DNA of 43,205 nt, taken from positions 16,379 through 59,583 of the forward strand of contig PDIP01000070.1 in NCBI GenBank assembly GCA_002811645.1, given 5' to 3'. The position numbers were made by a program, and so were the translations under genes. The notes under the pieces were generated by a model that was not told the DNA's origin, did no database searches, and saw nothing but the letters and a program-made list of their open reading frames with translations. Each line of letters opens with the position of its first letter. Within the stretch, counting starts at the first letter, position 1. This document shows, piece after piece, positions 1 through 13,100 of this stretch. The stretch is from Corallochytrium limacisporum. Lineage: Eukaryota; Opisthokonta.

Positions 1-1330
1 CCTTTCTCTCCCTCCAGGCCAAATCTCCAAGTTTTCCCCCTTTCCCCCTTTTTTTCCTCCCCCGCCCTCTGACTCAGTGAGGGGGAGAAACACGACTAGA
101 GAGAGGAAGGGGGAGGGGGAGGAGAGGTGTGAGTGAGTAATGTGGGCGACAAGAGAGAGAGGGGGAGAGAGATCGGTAGACGGGAGGGAGGGGGGGGCTG
201 AACGAGCGAAAGCGAGGGAGAGCGGGCGAGCCGAGAAAAGGGGGGGGGGGAGAGAGAGCGAGTGAGGGGCTGGGGAGGCCCTAAGAAAAGAGAAAATTTT
301 TTCACTTCTGAAGGAGAAGGAAAAAAAGTTCTTTTTTGACTTTTCTATAAGGCAGCAATAGACCGCAACAGACGAGGAGGAGGAGGGGGAGTACTACCGC
401 TGCTAATGAAAGGAGGATCAGGCCGGCACAGTTCTAAAGGAATCAGCAGCGGGAGCACACCCGCGAAATGAATGAGCGAGCTAAGGAAGCATGAACGCGG
501 TATATGGAACTGCTGGGCATGCCTCCACTCCCTTTGTAGATGCGACAACAGATGCGGAGGCGAAAGCTAGTGAGGAAGCGTAGCCTATGGGGTCACGAAT
601 CGCATCCCTTTACAGGGGGGAGCGAGCGCGTGGCTAGTCTAAAAGTGGGGGCATCAGCCGAGGCCTTCAGAGCTTGGAAAGGGACTTTTTTTTGGCTCAG
701 GCTGCGCTGGACAAAGGGCCTGAATCCTCGAGAGCTTTGGGGAGGGGCGCCATAGCGAAAAGAAAAAAAAAACAACGGACACGGGGGGGGGATAAGAAAG
801 TTTTTTTGGAAAGTCTAGAATTCCGGCTGGACTGGCCAAGCGGCATACAGAAGGACTGCTCGAGCGGGAGGAGGGGGGGGAAAGGGCTGGGGGGAAGGGG
901 AGTAAGTCCGGACTCTCTCACTTTTCTCTCTCGCTCTCTCCCTGTGAGTATTACCGGGAGGCACGCTATGGAGGAGAGAGGGGTAGTGGAGAAAACGGGG
1001 AGAGTGGGGGATGGGAAGAGCGATGGAGGAGCGGAGAAGGGGGGGGGGAGGAGCCTGTGCGGGCGCGTCTACGATGCTGCATTGGAGATCTGAATCCTCG
1101 GAGAGGGGATGCGAGAGAGAAAGGAGCGGGGGGATGGGTGAAAGTAAACATTCCAACGGAGTTTTTCAAACCAAAAAAATCTTTTCGTTCCACGGCTGGA
1201 GGAGGTTTCAGGGCTCCTATATGCCTATGGCACCTTCCCAAACGCCACAATTTGAAATCATAGATGATGGATACGGGTGCTTTTGTGGTCTTGTAGTAAA
1301 GAAAATCTTTTTCAAAGTAAAAAACATTGA
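1..1330. other. G-rich, purine-rich non-coding stretch
   Basis: No convincing gene is visible. The + strand is strongly purine-rich with many G homopolymers, for example 11 Gs at 240-250, 9 at 783-791 and 10 at 1039-1048, with GAGA-type repeats between them. The open frames here, on the opposite strand especially, encode only low-complexity Pro/Ser/Leu or Arg/Gly runs that follow from base composition. This resembles, in reverse orientation, the pyrimidine-rich end of the window at 42,780-43,205. It may be the 5' flank or leader of a gene lying outside the window, but nothing here proves that. Confidence 0.6.
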
Positions 1331-4300
1331 GTACTAAAAATTCCTACAGCCATAGTTATAAACGCCGCAAAGTTGTGGCTGTGTAACGTGTGGAGTATGA
1401 GATCAAGCCTTTTTCCTCTCGTAGACATATGTGTGTATACATAAACTACAGCAGTCATCGGGGCCTCGTAGACAACCATCTCCGCAAGTGGGGGACATCG
1501 CCCTGCAAACGTTTTTTCGTCAACAGAAACTGCTCTGATAGGGGTTTTTATTCAAATTTGCATGCGCTCCATTCAAATTTTATGTGAGTTGATTACACAG
1601 GCCTCTGTGTTACGTTACCGTTGATTTGCTGCGACCCTATCGGAGAGAGTGTGATGGCCCGGGTCTGGTGTGGACCGGGACAGTTCGTCCGGGCCCGATA
1701 TCCTCTTGTCAATTTCGATATGACGGCGTAAGTGTGAGAAGACACAGACCCCCTGAACTACCACGTTGGCTTCAAATTGGGGAGAAAGCGACAACTGGAA
1801 TGGCAAAAAGGTGTACGGCTATGGAGAAACGGAGAAACATCGGCTGGAAAACGAAAAAAAGGACACAAAAAAAAAGTGAGTGGGCGGGGAGCTACATGAG
1901 AACTCCTGCGAGCGAGGGAATGCAAACGTACACACATCTCACAACAGCTGCGACGGATTCTGCGACAGCCGTGTGTTCCTCTGCTATAGCCAAAGTGGGA
2001 CCGCTTTTGCGTGGATGTTTCATATTTTGGAAAGCTCACGTTTGCTCTATGGCGCCAGATGAGGAATTCCTCCAAAAAAATAACTCCGGCGTATGCTGTA
2101 CACTCAGGCTGCGCGATGCGATGACGAGAGCAAGACCCGGCTGTCGATCGATGGTGGATTGGACTACCCTGAGCTTGGACAGCGTAATACAGCGTACTAA
2201 AGTAATCACAATTTGCCACCGCTGTGTCGCATAACTCCTTGACAGAGACAGGAAGAGACAGTAGATAGAATGAATACATCGATCGCCGGTCTCCAAATTG
2301 TCTCTGGCTACCCTCCCACTCTGATGCGATGTGCGGTTTCCGCGATCTTGTTTCAATTGGCAATTACGGACCCATATAATTCAGTACAAACATCAATGCT
2401 TGTCTAACCTTAATGACTATTTCTTGGAATGCTCCAAAATCTCAAAACCATTTCAGCTTGTCTCTCATCAGCCTTCACTGAGCGCATAAAGGAGAAAACG
2501 GCAATTTGGAATGACACTGCCACACTGAATTCCCATATGCAGGGCACTAGACTTGCTTTGTTCGGTAAAGAGCAGCAAAACCTCCCTTTCTGAGACAAAA
2601 TGAACGATCTTTTTTTATTCGCTTTCTTCACTACTTTCTCAAGAGGGCGCAATTTGTTTTGATTGGGATTAGAGGCAAAGCTTGCCATGTGAACACACCC
2701 AGGCTCAGCTTTGAGTTTCTTGCCTTCTATGGCACTGTTTCCATTGGAGTAGACACTCATTGGGGAAGGTATTAAAAAGGAAGAAATTCATTTCGTTCAC
2801 TAGACCCAAACAAAGGCCAGATTTGCTGACTAGTCAATTTAGTCACGGATAGTCTATTTAACGTACACCTCTTGTGTGGCAAGATTCCTCACAATTCGGG
2901 TTAGTGTTCACATTCACGCGCTTGTATCAAATGAACTATTCTAGAAGTTCATTTACTATAACAGTCCTACTGTAAGGAAAAGAATACAGAGCCTTTAAGG
3001 GTCAACAAACTACAGCGTGTTCCACCAGCGCGCCCGCCAGCGCCTCCTTTGCTGTCAGTAAGGACCGGAATCAAAATCTGGCACCATACGATCCCTTTAC
3101 ACATACATTTATCATAGTTTTGCTCCTCTATTTTCCAGCCAGAGGAGTAGGCGGGATCTAGAGCGTGCAGATCCGAAAGTCAATGAGGAGTCGACAACGA
3201 CAAGGAAGAAATTTTCATTTATCGTATGGTGATATTTGGGAGAAATTGACACTACTACAGCCACATCTAAAGCATTCTACCTAAGATTTTGTATTAATTT
3301 TATGCATCGCAAAACATAAGTGCCCTCTCCTCTTATCAATTGTGCCATTGTGTCTCTTTACCCTTGTCATTGAATTTCCCTACACATCCGCCTTCGTGGA
3401 TTTCTCAGTAACCACACCATTCTCACCTCTCGTCGAAGTTCCCAACTACGTAGCTCCCGGTAAAGTCAGGAAGTCGTGATTTTGCGGCTGGGTTGGTGGG
3501 GGTTTACGGAGGGGGAGCGTTCTTTGTTTCTGAAAAAGTTACTCGACCCAACACCCACATGAATAGTCTACCATGTGCTGCTCAAGAAGTGTGTTTCCTA
3601 GCCGCGGCCTCACAGAGAACACAACAGAAGCAGGCATGAACCTCCCCTGCAGCCTCCGCAAGCCATGAAGAAATTACGTTTTCCATGGGTACATACTGAA
3701 TGTGCTGCGTGGCTCAGCCGGAAATATACCATCTGGGGACAAACGGGCGAAGGGCAGCGGTTCAAGTACACATACCGCAGAAGAAGGAAACTGCGGCCAT
3801 TCAATGTCTCGCCTCCCTCCACGCCCACACAGATCGTTGCGGTATTCTGTTTTTTTTTTTGGCCTTGGACCCGACGACTAATGTGATGCTAAATGTATGA
3901 TGAATAAATGGGAATCTGCGGCCGGTGGACCAAGAAAAAGACAAAAGAAAAATGTTTGGAATAAGTTTCAAAAAGGAATGGAACAGACTGGCGCCCCCAC
4001 ACGACCTTTGGTGGTTTAGCAGTTCGCTTCGCTTTTCTGCCCTGTGACCATACATGAGCATGTGGTTGTGGGCAAACCAGAGAATGGGAGAGAATTTCTG
4101 AGGCACGGACTTTTGCTGCCAAGGAAATTGGACTGGCGGAACGGACTCAGGCAAGGCAGGACCACCATTTAGGAACGTGGAGGGCCATGAGTCCTTCCGG
4201 TTAAGAGAAATCTGCAACGTGGAATCCGGGCGAGGTTTGGTTTTGTCTTCTGCTTTAACGGGTCAGATGGTTGTAACACTGTAAGATGGTGGTCGAAGAC

Positions 4301-6368
4301 TTTTCTGTACTATCCGTTCACATGATTTGTCGGGGGACCTCACCTTTCAATAGCTCTGTATAAGCAACTAGCGTATCACCATCTCTGTTTCTATCTTCGT
4401 ATAGAATTCGGCTGCCAATACTGAATTAATAGGAAATGCCCAGAGAATTGGTGGGAAAATCAACTACATTAAAACAGAAATTAACCAAACAACAGACCAT
4501 TTAACGCGCGACCATACACCGAGATATCAGGACGACGACGAGACCGAAGGGTTGCTTTTCACTATAGTATATGTATTGCTGAAAACCAATGTCCGATTTT
4601 GGGACAGCAAGCAGCCGACGAGAGCCATCGCGTCTCGCCACGAGCCGCGACCGACCGCTCCGGAGTTGGTATTCGACATGAAGACCGAGGCGAACCGCAA
4701 CTAACGAACCTCAGGAAATGTTGTGTTTTTGGTACGCCTTGTACTTATTCTCTCTTTCTGTGTTATCTCGACTGCCGCGCTGTCTCACAGACATACAAAC
4801 GACCTTGCTGTCCACAATGGCTTTGGCACTCATTTGGGTTTGGTTATACGGTTCTGGGAATATTCGTAGCATGTCCGTCGACATTTTATAGTAAATATTC
4901 GGATGCAACGAATACAACTGAGATGGCGATGATGGATCACGGATGATTGCGAATTGATGGGCAGCTTGAAGCACAGAGGTGGGAGAGCTAGGAGCTCTTG
5001 TCCTGCACGTCTTATCCTTCGGCCGCGGGTAATAGTGCTGAGGAAGCGGGAATGCTACGGGGTCCCGACAGTCTTGGGAGCAAGAGTCGTAGTGGGACGG
5101 TTGTACCGTCAAACAAATCATAGGCAAACCACTCTTCACCGACAGCGTGGGCGTTAAGATTGCGGTAGTCGAGGTATGCGACGCTTCGTTGAAGTAAATC
5201 GGATAAGCAGAAAAAAAGGTCGAGCCGGCAGACGGTCATTGGGTTTTAATTGAACTTGAATTGTTCAACGGCATCATTTCTAATGCAACTAGACCATATA
5301 GTTAGTATAGAGAAACGCAGCTCAGTTTCAGAGAAGTAACAGCCATGATCGGCAGTAACTTCTGAGTTAATAAATACGAAAGAACGGGTCCCTTACCAGC
5401 TCTTCTAATTAAATCTCTCCTCTTCGCATTTTTCTACTTCATTTTTCGATGTGATTTTCCCCTCTTCCCCCACACCGCATTTTCAGACTTTCTTCCCCAC
5501 ATTCTCTATGATAAATAATCAAAAAAAGAATTAGAAAAAAATACCAATCCTGACTGCAAGGACTGACAGGGGAAGGCGCGGAGAAGAGGAAGAACGGGAG
5601 GGAAGGAAAGGGGGGGGGGAAAGACAAGATCGCTGAAAGAAAAATAGAAAAAGGGGTAGGGATTGGGGGTTGGGGGGGGGACTGAGACGGGTGATGTGGC
5701 CCACAGGTATTGCGGCCTGGAACCAAACAGAGATCATCTGCGCATCCAAAGACTAAGCCAACTGCAGAAACGCCATACCCGTCTTCAGCGCAAATCTCCT
5801 TCGGCCTCGCCTTACCCGTCGTCCTTGCTCGCACAACAATGACAAGGCAGGTGCGTCGTCGTAACACAACCTTTGGCCCTCGCGTCGCTCGACTGCGATC
5901 ATCCAGTTCTGCCAGGCCCTGATTCGAGGCAGCATTCGAGCGCGACCGTGCAATGGACCGCGCCCCGTGTCAATTGGAGTTGTGACAGTTGCAGGCAGAA
6001 AATGAGTGTCGCGTCCGACACTTGCACCCTTTTGTGTCGGCTGGCTATCATAAATTGCATCACACAGGAAAGGGACCACACCACCACACCACACCACCTG
6101 CCAACCTGTTTGTATGTAGAAATAGCTATGGTAATTCTCGATATTTGGGCACCTGATATTTGAGCTCTCGAGAAGAGGAGACTTAAAGGCACGTCGTAGT
6201 CACGAGAGACTACTGCAGCAAAAGACGGTGCCATGGACTGTGCTGATTTGGAACCAGTAGCAGACTCGCATAATCATCCGCAGTGTCCGCCCGGATTCGT
6301 TGTGTATGTCCGTTAGAAAGAAAGAAGATGGGACCAACCACACTACAGCGAAATTGAACGAGGAGACA

Positions 6369-6392
6369 ATGAATGAATGAATGCATGAATGA
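6369..6392. repeat. GAAT microsatellite
   Basis: Short tetranucleotide run of GAAT units with one GCAT interruption, inside gene-free sequence. Confidence 0.8.
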
Positions 6393-6833
6393 AATGCCAA
6401 GTTTGCGTCTTCCCATACGATCCAACAGCTCGACTTGGACAGTGTGGACCGGGCTTGAGACAAAAAGCATCTCCCCTACGAGAGGCGTGCGTCTTACCCT
6501 TTAAACTTACTCTTTACTCATTACTTGCAATCGTAAACTTTGGTCATTTTTGCTTAGCATTGACGTCAAACTCACAAGCCGAATCGAAACTTCAAATGAA
6601 TGTGACGAAGAGTAACGAGGGGGATGGGAAAGCAGGTACAGAAGCATTGCGAGTATTATGACTAGAAAATGTGCTGGAGGACAATTTTGGATCGTGACCA
6701 TGTGCTTGGATGGGCCATGAACCAATCAACTTCATTGCCAACCTCGCTGCAAAAGCTATGTTTTGCTCAATGGGTCGCAATGAAAAGCAGTTTCCCATTT
6801 GATCCTTCTGCATTCCCATTTGAACAGTGTGGT

Positions 6834-6933
6834 ATGCGTTCTCTCCTATCCATTGTATCACCAAAAGCTCCATAAAGTGGCATGAGTTCTCTCCTATCCA
6901 TTGTATCACCACAAGCTCCATAGGAGTGGCATG
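6834..6933. repeat. 48-bp tandem duplication, two copies
   Basis: Two adjacent copies begin with the same GTTCTCTCCTATCCATTG core at 6838 and 6886, exactly 48 bp apart, and continue in parallel through an AAGCTCCATA block and a GTGGCATG end. The copies differ at only a few positions, so the duplication is recent. Forty-eight is a multiple of three, and the minus-strand frame stays open through both copies, but the surrounding ORF resembles no protein family, so I do not call it coding. Confidence 0.9.
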
Positions 6934-7100
6934 CTCTGTTGTTCCACAGGAAGTATGTCTACAACAAGTGCCGTAACGGTAAGCGGGCCTCCATTCGAGG
7001 CAGGTTTCAAACGCCGTCTTGCCCATGAGCCACAGGGACTCATAATTTTTCCTTCCTTTCCAAGTTTTTCTTCTCCGCGAGTGAGCGAGAAGTTAGCATA

Positions 7101-10100
7101 CTAACGCAGACGGCATTCTATTTTTTCTTAACATAGATCCTTCAATTGGGGCTTTGCGAATGCGGCAGCAAGAGCAACGCAAATGGAACGGAAGCTTCTA
7201 CTTGGAGCGCAAGAAAAAAAGAAAAAAAATCGAAGCCTAGCAAGAAATGGAAAGAGACACTGGCTTCAACTGGGGCCCTACTCCCCTTCTTTTTATCTGA
7301 CTTCTTTTTCCTCTTTCCCGTCCGTCGCCTCAAGCTCGAGAGGGTTTCAAATTTGTATCTCGGTCTCTCTATCCCTCCCCCGCATTCGCTTCAACTCCGA
7401 TCTTTCGTTTCGTTCTGAATTTCTTTTTCCGCTCCCCCAGTGAATATACCCTACGATTTTGACTGCGCACGCAGAAGTGAAGAATTTTTTCCGATTTTTC
7501 TGTCCGTCGCTCCCGCCGCCCCTCTCTCTGTCGGATTTTTGCTCCCTCCATTCCAGGCCCTACTCCTCCACCCACTCGTACTCCGACCGCCTTCTTTCGC
7601 CGCTCTCGCACTTCAAAACCCCACGACGTCCTGCTTGCTGGCCGTGCTTCTGTGTGTGTGGGCACCACGCGTCATCGTTCGCATTTCGTTCTCTCTCGGT
7701 CTGGCTCTCTTCCTGGAGGGGAAAAAAACTTGGCCATAACATTTTTTTCCCCTTCTTCTCACCTTTTTCTAAACCTAAAATGACATACTTCGGCACTCCA
7801 TTTGATATTTTTTTTGGGGGAGGGGGAGCCGTGCCCGGCATTCGAATGAGATCCCCGTTGGAAAGGGCGAGGGCGAGAAAGATTTTTCTCTTTGAAAATT
7901 TCCTTCCGTTTCGGGTCGAAAATTGGGCCGTTATAGAATGGGTCTGAGAGCGGGGGAAAAGGGGCACGGACCGCCAATGAGCCACTGTCCCTCATGTTAC
8001 CGTGTCTCATTCTCGCGCTCCCAGACACTGCTCTCTCAGTGTTGGTGTCGCTGCCACTTCTCCGCATCCGTCTTGCGTCAATTTTTCTATCTCTGGATCA
8101 TATTCTGGCTGTTTCATTTCCTTTGTGCTTGCTTGCTCCAGAAATATGGAATAAGGACAGAGCATGCCGCTGAGTTTTGGCGTGTGTGCAGCCGCCCCGA
8201 GGCATGCCCCAGAGGCTGGAAGAATGATAAGCTTCAGATGTTCTTGGCATGTTTCGCGATTGTCCACGAAATTTGGAGTCGCTTGGAAAGGCGGCCAGGC
8301 TACGGGGAACAGCGAATGGTGGAATATCAGCGTAACAGCAAAATTGGGGAAGCACAACATCGGCGAATTGCATCGACGATGTGGTTTGCGACCCAGAGGG
8401 TCCAACTATGAGAAATAGCCTGAGACTTGTGCACATGCTTGCTTCTTTTCTCCTGATATTCTCTCAGGTTACCTTTAGGGAAAGATGCTTGCTCCATTTG
8501 TAAGCTCTATGAACTCTTGTGGGGGCCTACCGGGCCCCACCTTAAAGCATGAGTCGAGGTATAATGTCCACACAACAACAAGTATGAATGGCGACACCAC
8601 TTCGCACATCGCTACTTCTCAAAGATCGAAATGGTTTCCTATTGTCTAAACGTCTCTACGGGTTGCTTTGTTTCTGCTTGCACTTCGCCTATGAGTGTGC
8701 CAGAGTGGGAGAACAAAGTTCTACGCGAATTAGTGAGAGAGGCTACGTAGAGAGATGGGTGGGTGCGTGTGTGAGCGTGTCAGTGCGTTTTTGATGCATT
8801 CTGCAACCCCCTCCTTGCGCTCATGGTTCATTCCTAACGGTCCATGCCGACGAACCACCACCACCATCACATACACACTACTACTAACTGATACTACTAC
8901 TTTGCTCCACATCTGCCAATTTTCACTGGTACTGTCTTGCTGGATATTTATCTTTCTCGTCTCTGTAAAATAAGAATCGCGAACAACAAAGAAATCCAAA
9001 AACACCATCAACGCAATGCACCATCCACATCTAAAGCGCCCGCCAAGACCTTGACCGAGCATGTTCAGTTCAAGGCTAGTTTACTACTTCGTAAGATCTT
9101 CGGGGGTCGTGGGGAGTTACGAGGGCGCCCGCCTTCCATCCTCGGGGTGTATCTCCGTTTCGCCCTTCTGCTCCCAAATCGCGCGGACCTTTTATTTCAG
9201 ATGGTTGGTCGATGTGGCTTCTGTTTGTATCTTTTTTTAATCGATGTGGTCTGTCGTATATTATTCTATTTTGGCCGTTCTAAACCTTGTCCCCCCCCCC
9301 TCCCCCCCCTCTTTTTTTTCTTTTATTGTGTTTGTCCGTCTTTCTTGCAGTGACGTTACTGCCAGGTTTGTTTCGCTTGCCTCTGTGCCGTAGTACGCGT
9401 GTGAGTCGAGTGTGGGTGTCGTGCACGGGTCTCGTCAAAACACTTGCGACCGTAGTCGATACGCCTTCTTTGTTACTTGCGATGGCGAATTCCCAAGACT
9501 GTCGACTGTGTGTGCCCTGCTACTGTTTGCCGGCGGTACATTCTTTACCAACTTAGAGTGTCCTCTCCGTGCCCGATGGGAAGCTAGTACCGCCCTTAAG
9601 GCATGATGTAAATGCGCGAGTGATTTGTATTTGTTGCTTTGTTTAGATCGAATGCGCAACTTTCTTGTACAAACTGTCTTGCCCGGCATAATCATTATTT
9701 CGTTGGGTATGAGGGGAGTGTACAATGTATTGGAACCTGTTGCGGCAATGTGCTCAATGCGCCGGACCTTCTTGTTGGTGTCTAGTAGAGGAAAGAGTGT
9801 GTACTTATATATATTGACGGACGTACAGATGATCTGTTAGTGCGTGCGTTCTCGTCTTTGATGGGCATGCCTCTGACGTTCATGATTCCGACAGAGCCTG
9901 ATGAACATACAGAAGAACCGCCCCCAACTTCGGTCGTTACCTTTCGACATTTCCAACGAACCCCCTTGGAGATTTTAGCGCCATACAATTAGTATAGAAC
10001 CTAGCTGTATGACACTGCTGTTCAGAGTCTGTCGAGGGAAAGGGAAGGGAATGATCAAGGCCGCATCTGATCGAGTTTGTGAGTATCTGTCAAGCAATTG

Positions 10101-13100
10101 AATGTCAGGCTGGCAGGAGGAACACCCAAGAAACCCAAAAAAAAAAAGAAAACAACACAACAATAGGAGCAACAACAAGTCATTGTGTGGGTGATGTGTA
10201 GTTATAGGATGGGGGCGAGGGACGATGCTGCATGTATTCACCAGGCATTTGTGACATCTCATCATCCTCCACCATCGGGGAGACCCTGCTGGGCCACTTT
10301 GACCACAAGAACATACCGCACAGCATAAATCGCAAAGACGCACACACGGACGTCGAGTAAACAAGGGAAACGCAGCTGTAAGGTCACGCCGTTGTGATCG
10401 GGAAAACACCAGAATTCAAGATGAAATTGTTTGGGCTGAGGCACGCTGTGGCATACATAAAGGTTTTTTGCCATGAGGAGGAAAGTCTGGAGAAAATCTT
10501 GATGGGAGTTCAAGATTGCGCTCGATGAGATAGTGCGGCATGACTGGAAGGATGGAGGATGTCGCTAGAATTGTCAGAACTCCATGCGAGCTTCACAGAA
10601 GCAAGACCACAAGTGCGCCCTTGTTGTCTCTACGTGTGGCTGCGAATTGTACAGTCTCATGTGCTTCTCATTACCTCAAATCATCAGGATAGGAATCGCC
10701 ACAGCCCTGTGCGTCCGAACATGCAAGAGACAGAATAACGAGAATGGAGATGTGTATAGCATAGCGCATGGCGCTCGCGCTCATTTCTTTACCACGTAAA
10801 CTAAGTAACTAGTAAACAACTCAGTGCACCGACGCTTTCGTGGGCTTGATCGCCCAGTTTACGCCTGCACAGTATGTTTCAGCATCTAGTCTTCTCGAGT
10901 AAAGCAACGAAAACATTTTCCCACTTTTCCTTTTGCGAATATTGCTGTTTCTCTTTTGGACGCCGCGGGGGTTAACTTAACGGCGACTGCCTGGAAACTT
11001 AGCGGATGGTTAATGAGAAACACGAAGTGGGAGATCGTAAAGGGATATCAACTTGAATGCTAATTGAGGGCGCATCTCTTGGGCATCACAACTAACCAAG
11101 TCGTAAGCAATTGACACAACTAATGAGCATCCAGGGACGAATAGCGAAGTTCTGACTTTGCACTTTACTATGGCATGCTCCTTTCTGACTAACTCATAAA
11201 TGCTAAAACTTCCCGCGCCTATTTGTTATGTGATGAGATTTGCAGCCAGTTCTGAAGCGGAACACGTTTCACATCTCTCTTTGAAAATTAACTACGGTCT
11301 CTTAATGGTCCCGTTTTTACATTGCGGATGGTGCCTTCGCTCTCACCGTTTCTCCGTTTAACTCTCAGCCCATCCCACTTTCTTTCCTTTCTGGGCATGA
11401 TACCTTTCCATAGTAAACGTAGCACCCCTAAAGAAAACTGCCCTTTTGAGCAGTGCCAGAGCTGCTTTATTTGGCAAAGAGGGCCACCTGGCCCGCTGCT
11501 CCCCGTTCTCATTTCACCGTGAGTTACGTCGTCGGCCACAAACACCGCAGCCGTCTCCTTCATCATGCTCTCGCAATTTCTTGCTTCTTCCTGTTTGTCT
11601 TCCCTGTCAGTCCGTCTCGCTGTCGAGCGTCCAACGTCTACGCAACACGTCTACGCGCTTTTCTCGTGCCGCACAGTCTCGACTTTTCTCCGACCGGGAA
11701 CTATTCTGTCCTACCCGCGTTGTTCTGCGCTGCCTTGTCGTGGCGGGTTCTTTGCATGTGGGCACCTTATAATTTGCCTCGTCCTCCGTTCCGCGCGTGC
11801 GTCTCGTTTTCCCTTGTTGTTTTTGTCTCTTCCTTTGTATGGTCCGCGCGCCCGTGCCCACTCGCACTGTAAAGCTCACTATTTTTCTCTTTCGGGTTCG
11901 AAAACCAAGAAAAATTCCGTTTTCGATATTCTCTCTCTCTCCCCCTCGTTCCTCTCCTCACCGGGTCCGCGGCAGAAGAGGAGGGGAGATTTTATCTTTT
12001 TTGTATGGTCGGCCTTCCCCCCCACCCAAAGTTTTAGAAAAGAATCGAGGGATTCCAAACGCACCAAGAAAACGCAGCGGCGTTTCAAAAGCTGCCAAAC
12101 AGAGAGCATGCTGGGTGCTAAGGCTCCCTGCCTGGCTGCGTATACATAATGTATACATCTCGATGCACATGTTACAGACTGCTTTCTTTTTCTCTTCGGA
12201 CTGTCTTTGAATGCATTTTTTTCTTCTCAAGAGTCAATCTCCGCGACGACGAGAAAGGCATGGACTTCCCTTAAGAGTTGGGCATTAGTCTTTTTGGGAC
12301 CCGCATACCGATGCGTGCGGTATATTTACTATGGACTTGGTTCCACGGTGAAGACGTTGCACAAAAATATAGAGACGGTTCAGACTGCGTACCCCGCCTT
12401 CGTATAACGACGTCAAAGGAACATATTTTTCGTCAGTGGACAAGATCAACGGTATCGTATTCTGAGATCTCTGTCGTTGTCAATTTGTTGAGGATCTCAC
12501 AGTAAGCTTGGTGGCAGCTAAATAACACTGGTAGGCACTTCCCAGGTTCCCTGGTTCGACGGGATGATTCTGTGAATCTGGGTGCGACTGGCTGCGCAAC
12601 TTGTAACTGCTAAGTGTGATGACGAAGAGGAGCGACCGAGCGAATCAATGACCGGACAGCGAACGACAATGGACGATGATGATGCTTGATCGCTGGGAAA
12701 GATGGTCATTGGAAGTAGCTACGTATGAGTTTGGGAGCTGTTGAGAAACGCAGCACAATATTCTTGGTGGTGGATGTCTGTTGGGGTCTGCAGATACAAC
12801 TACCCCAGGTGGGTCGCGATGTCTGCAGACATCTTCTTCGCATACGATGCAGCGATGAAATCGTGCTAGTTCCAAAGTCTTAACGTAGAAAATGCATTGT
12901 CGGCAAAAGACGACCTAAAGAGAAAGGTTAAAAACTGATTGTGCTTTTATCACTCCCCGGTGGACCTCTTCTCGTGGGGAACTAAGCCCTATGAATTACG
13001 CTTCCTGAGTCTGTCTCTGTCCTGAATTGCCATGACAAACTTGTTGGCTATATTTCTCGTATCTCCTGTGGGGTCAAGCATTGCAAGCCCTCAATCAATC

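Larger units (their letters stand above)
1331..7100. other. No recognisable gene; scattered simple repeats
   Basis: I find no protein family, tRNA or rRNA in this stretch. The open frames of up to about 200 codons, such as those overlapping on both strands at 1626-2363, have no domain-like pattern, are rich in Cys, Trp, His and Arg, and often rely on non-ATG starts. Short structures include G runs at 5610-5619 and 5672-5680, a CCACA-type repeat near 6065-6100, a GAAT repeat at 6369-6392 and a tandem duplication at 6834-6933, listed separately. Small intron-rich genes or non-coding RNAs cannot be excluded from sequence alone. Confidence 0.5.

Noticed and set aside
1626-2363. Overlapping 200-codon frames on both strands
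   Set aside because: No domain pattern; mutual shadows; no supporting signals.
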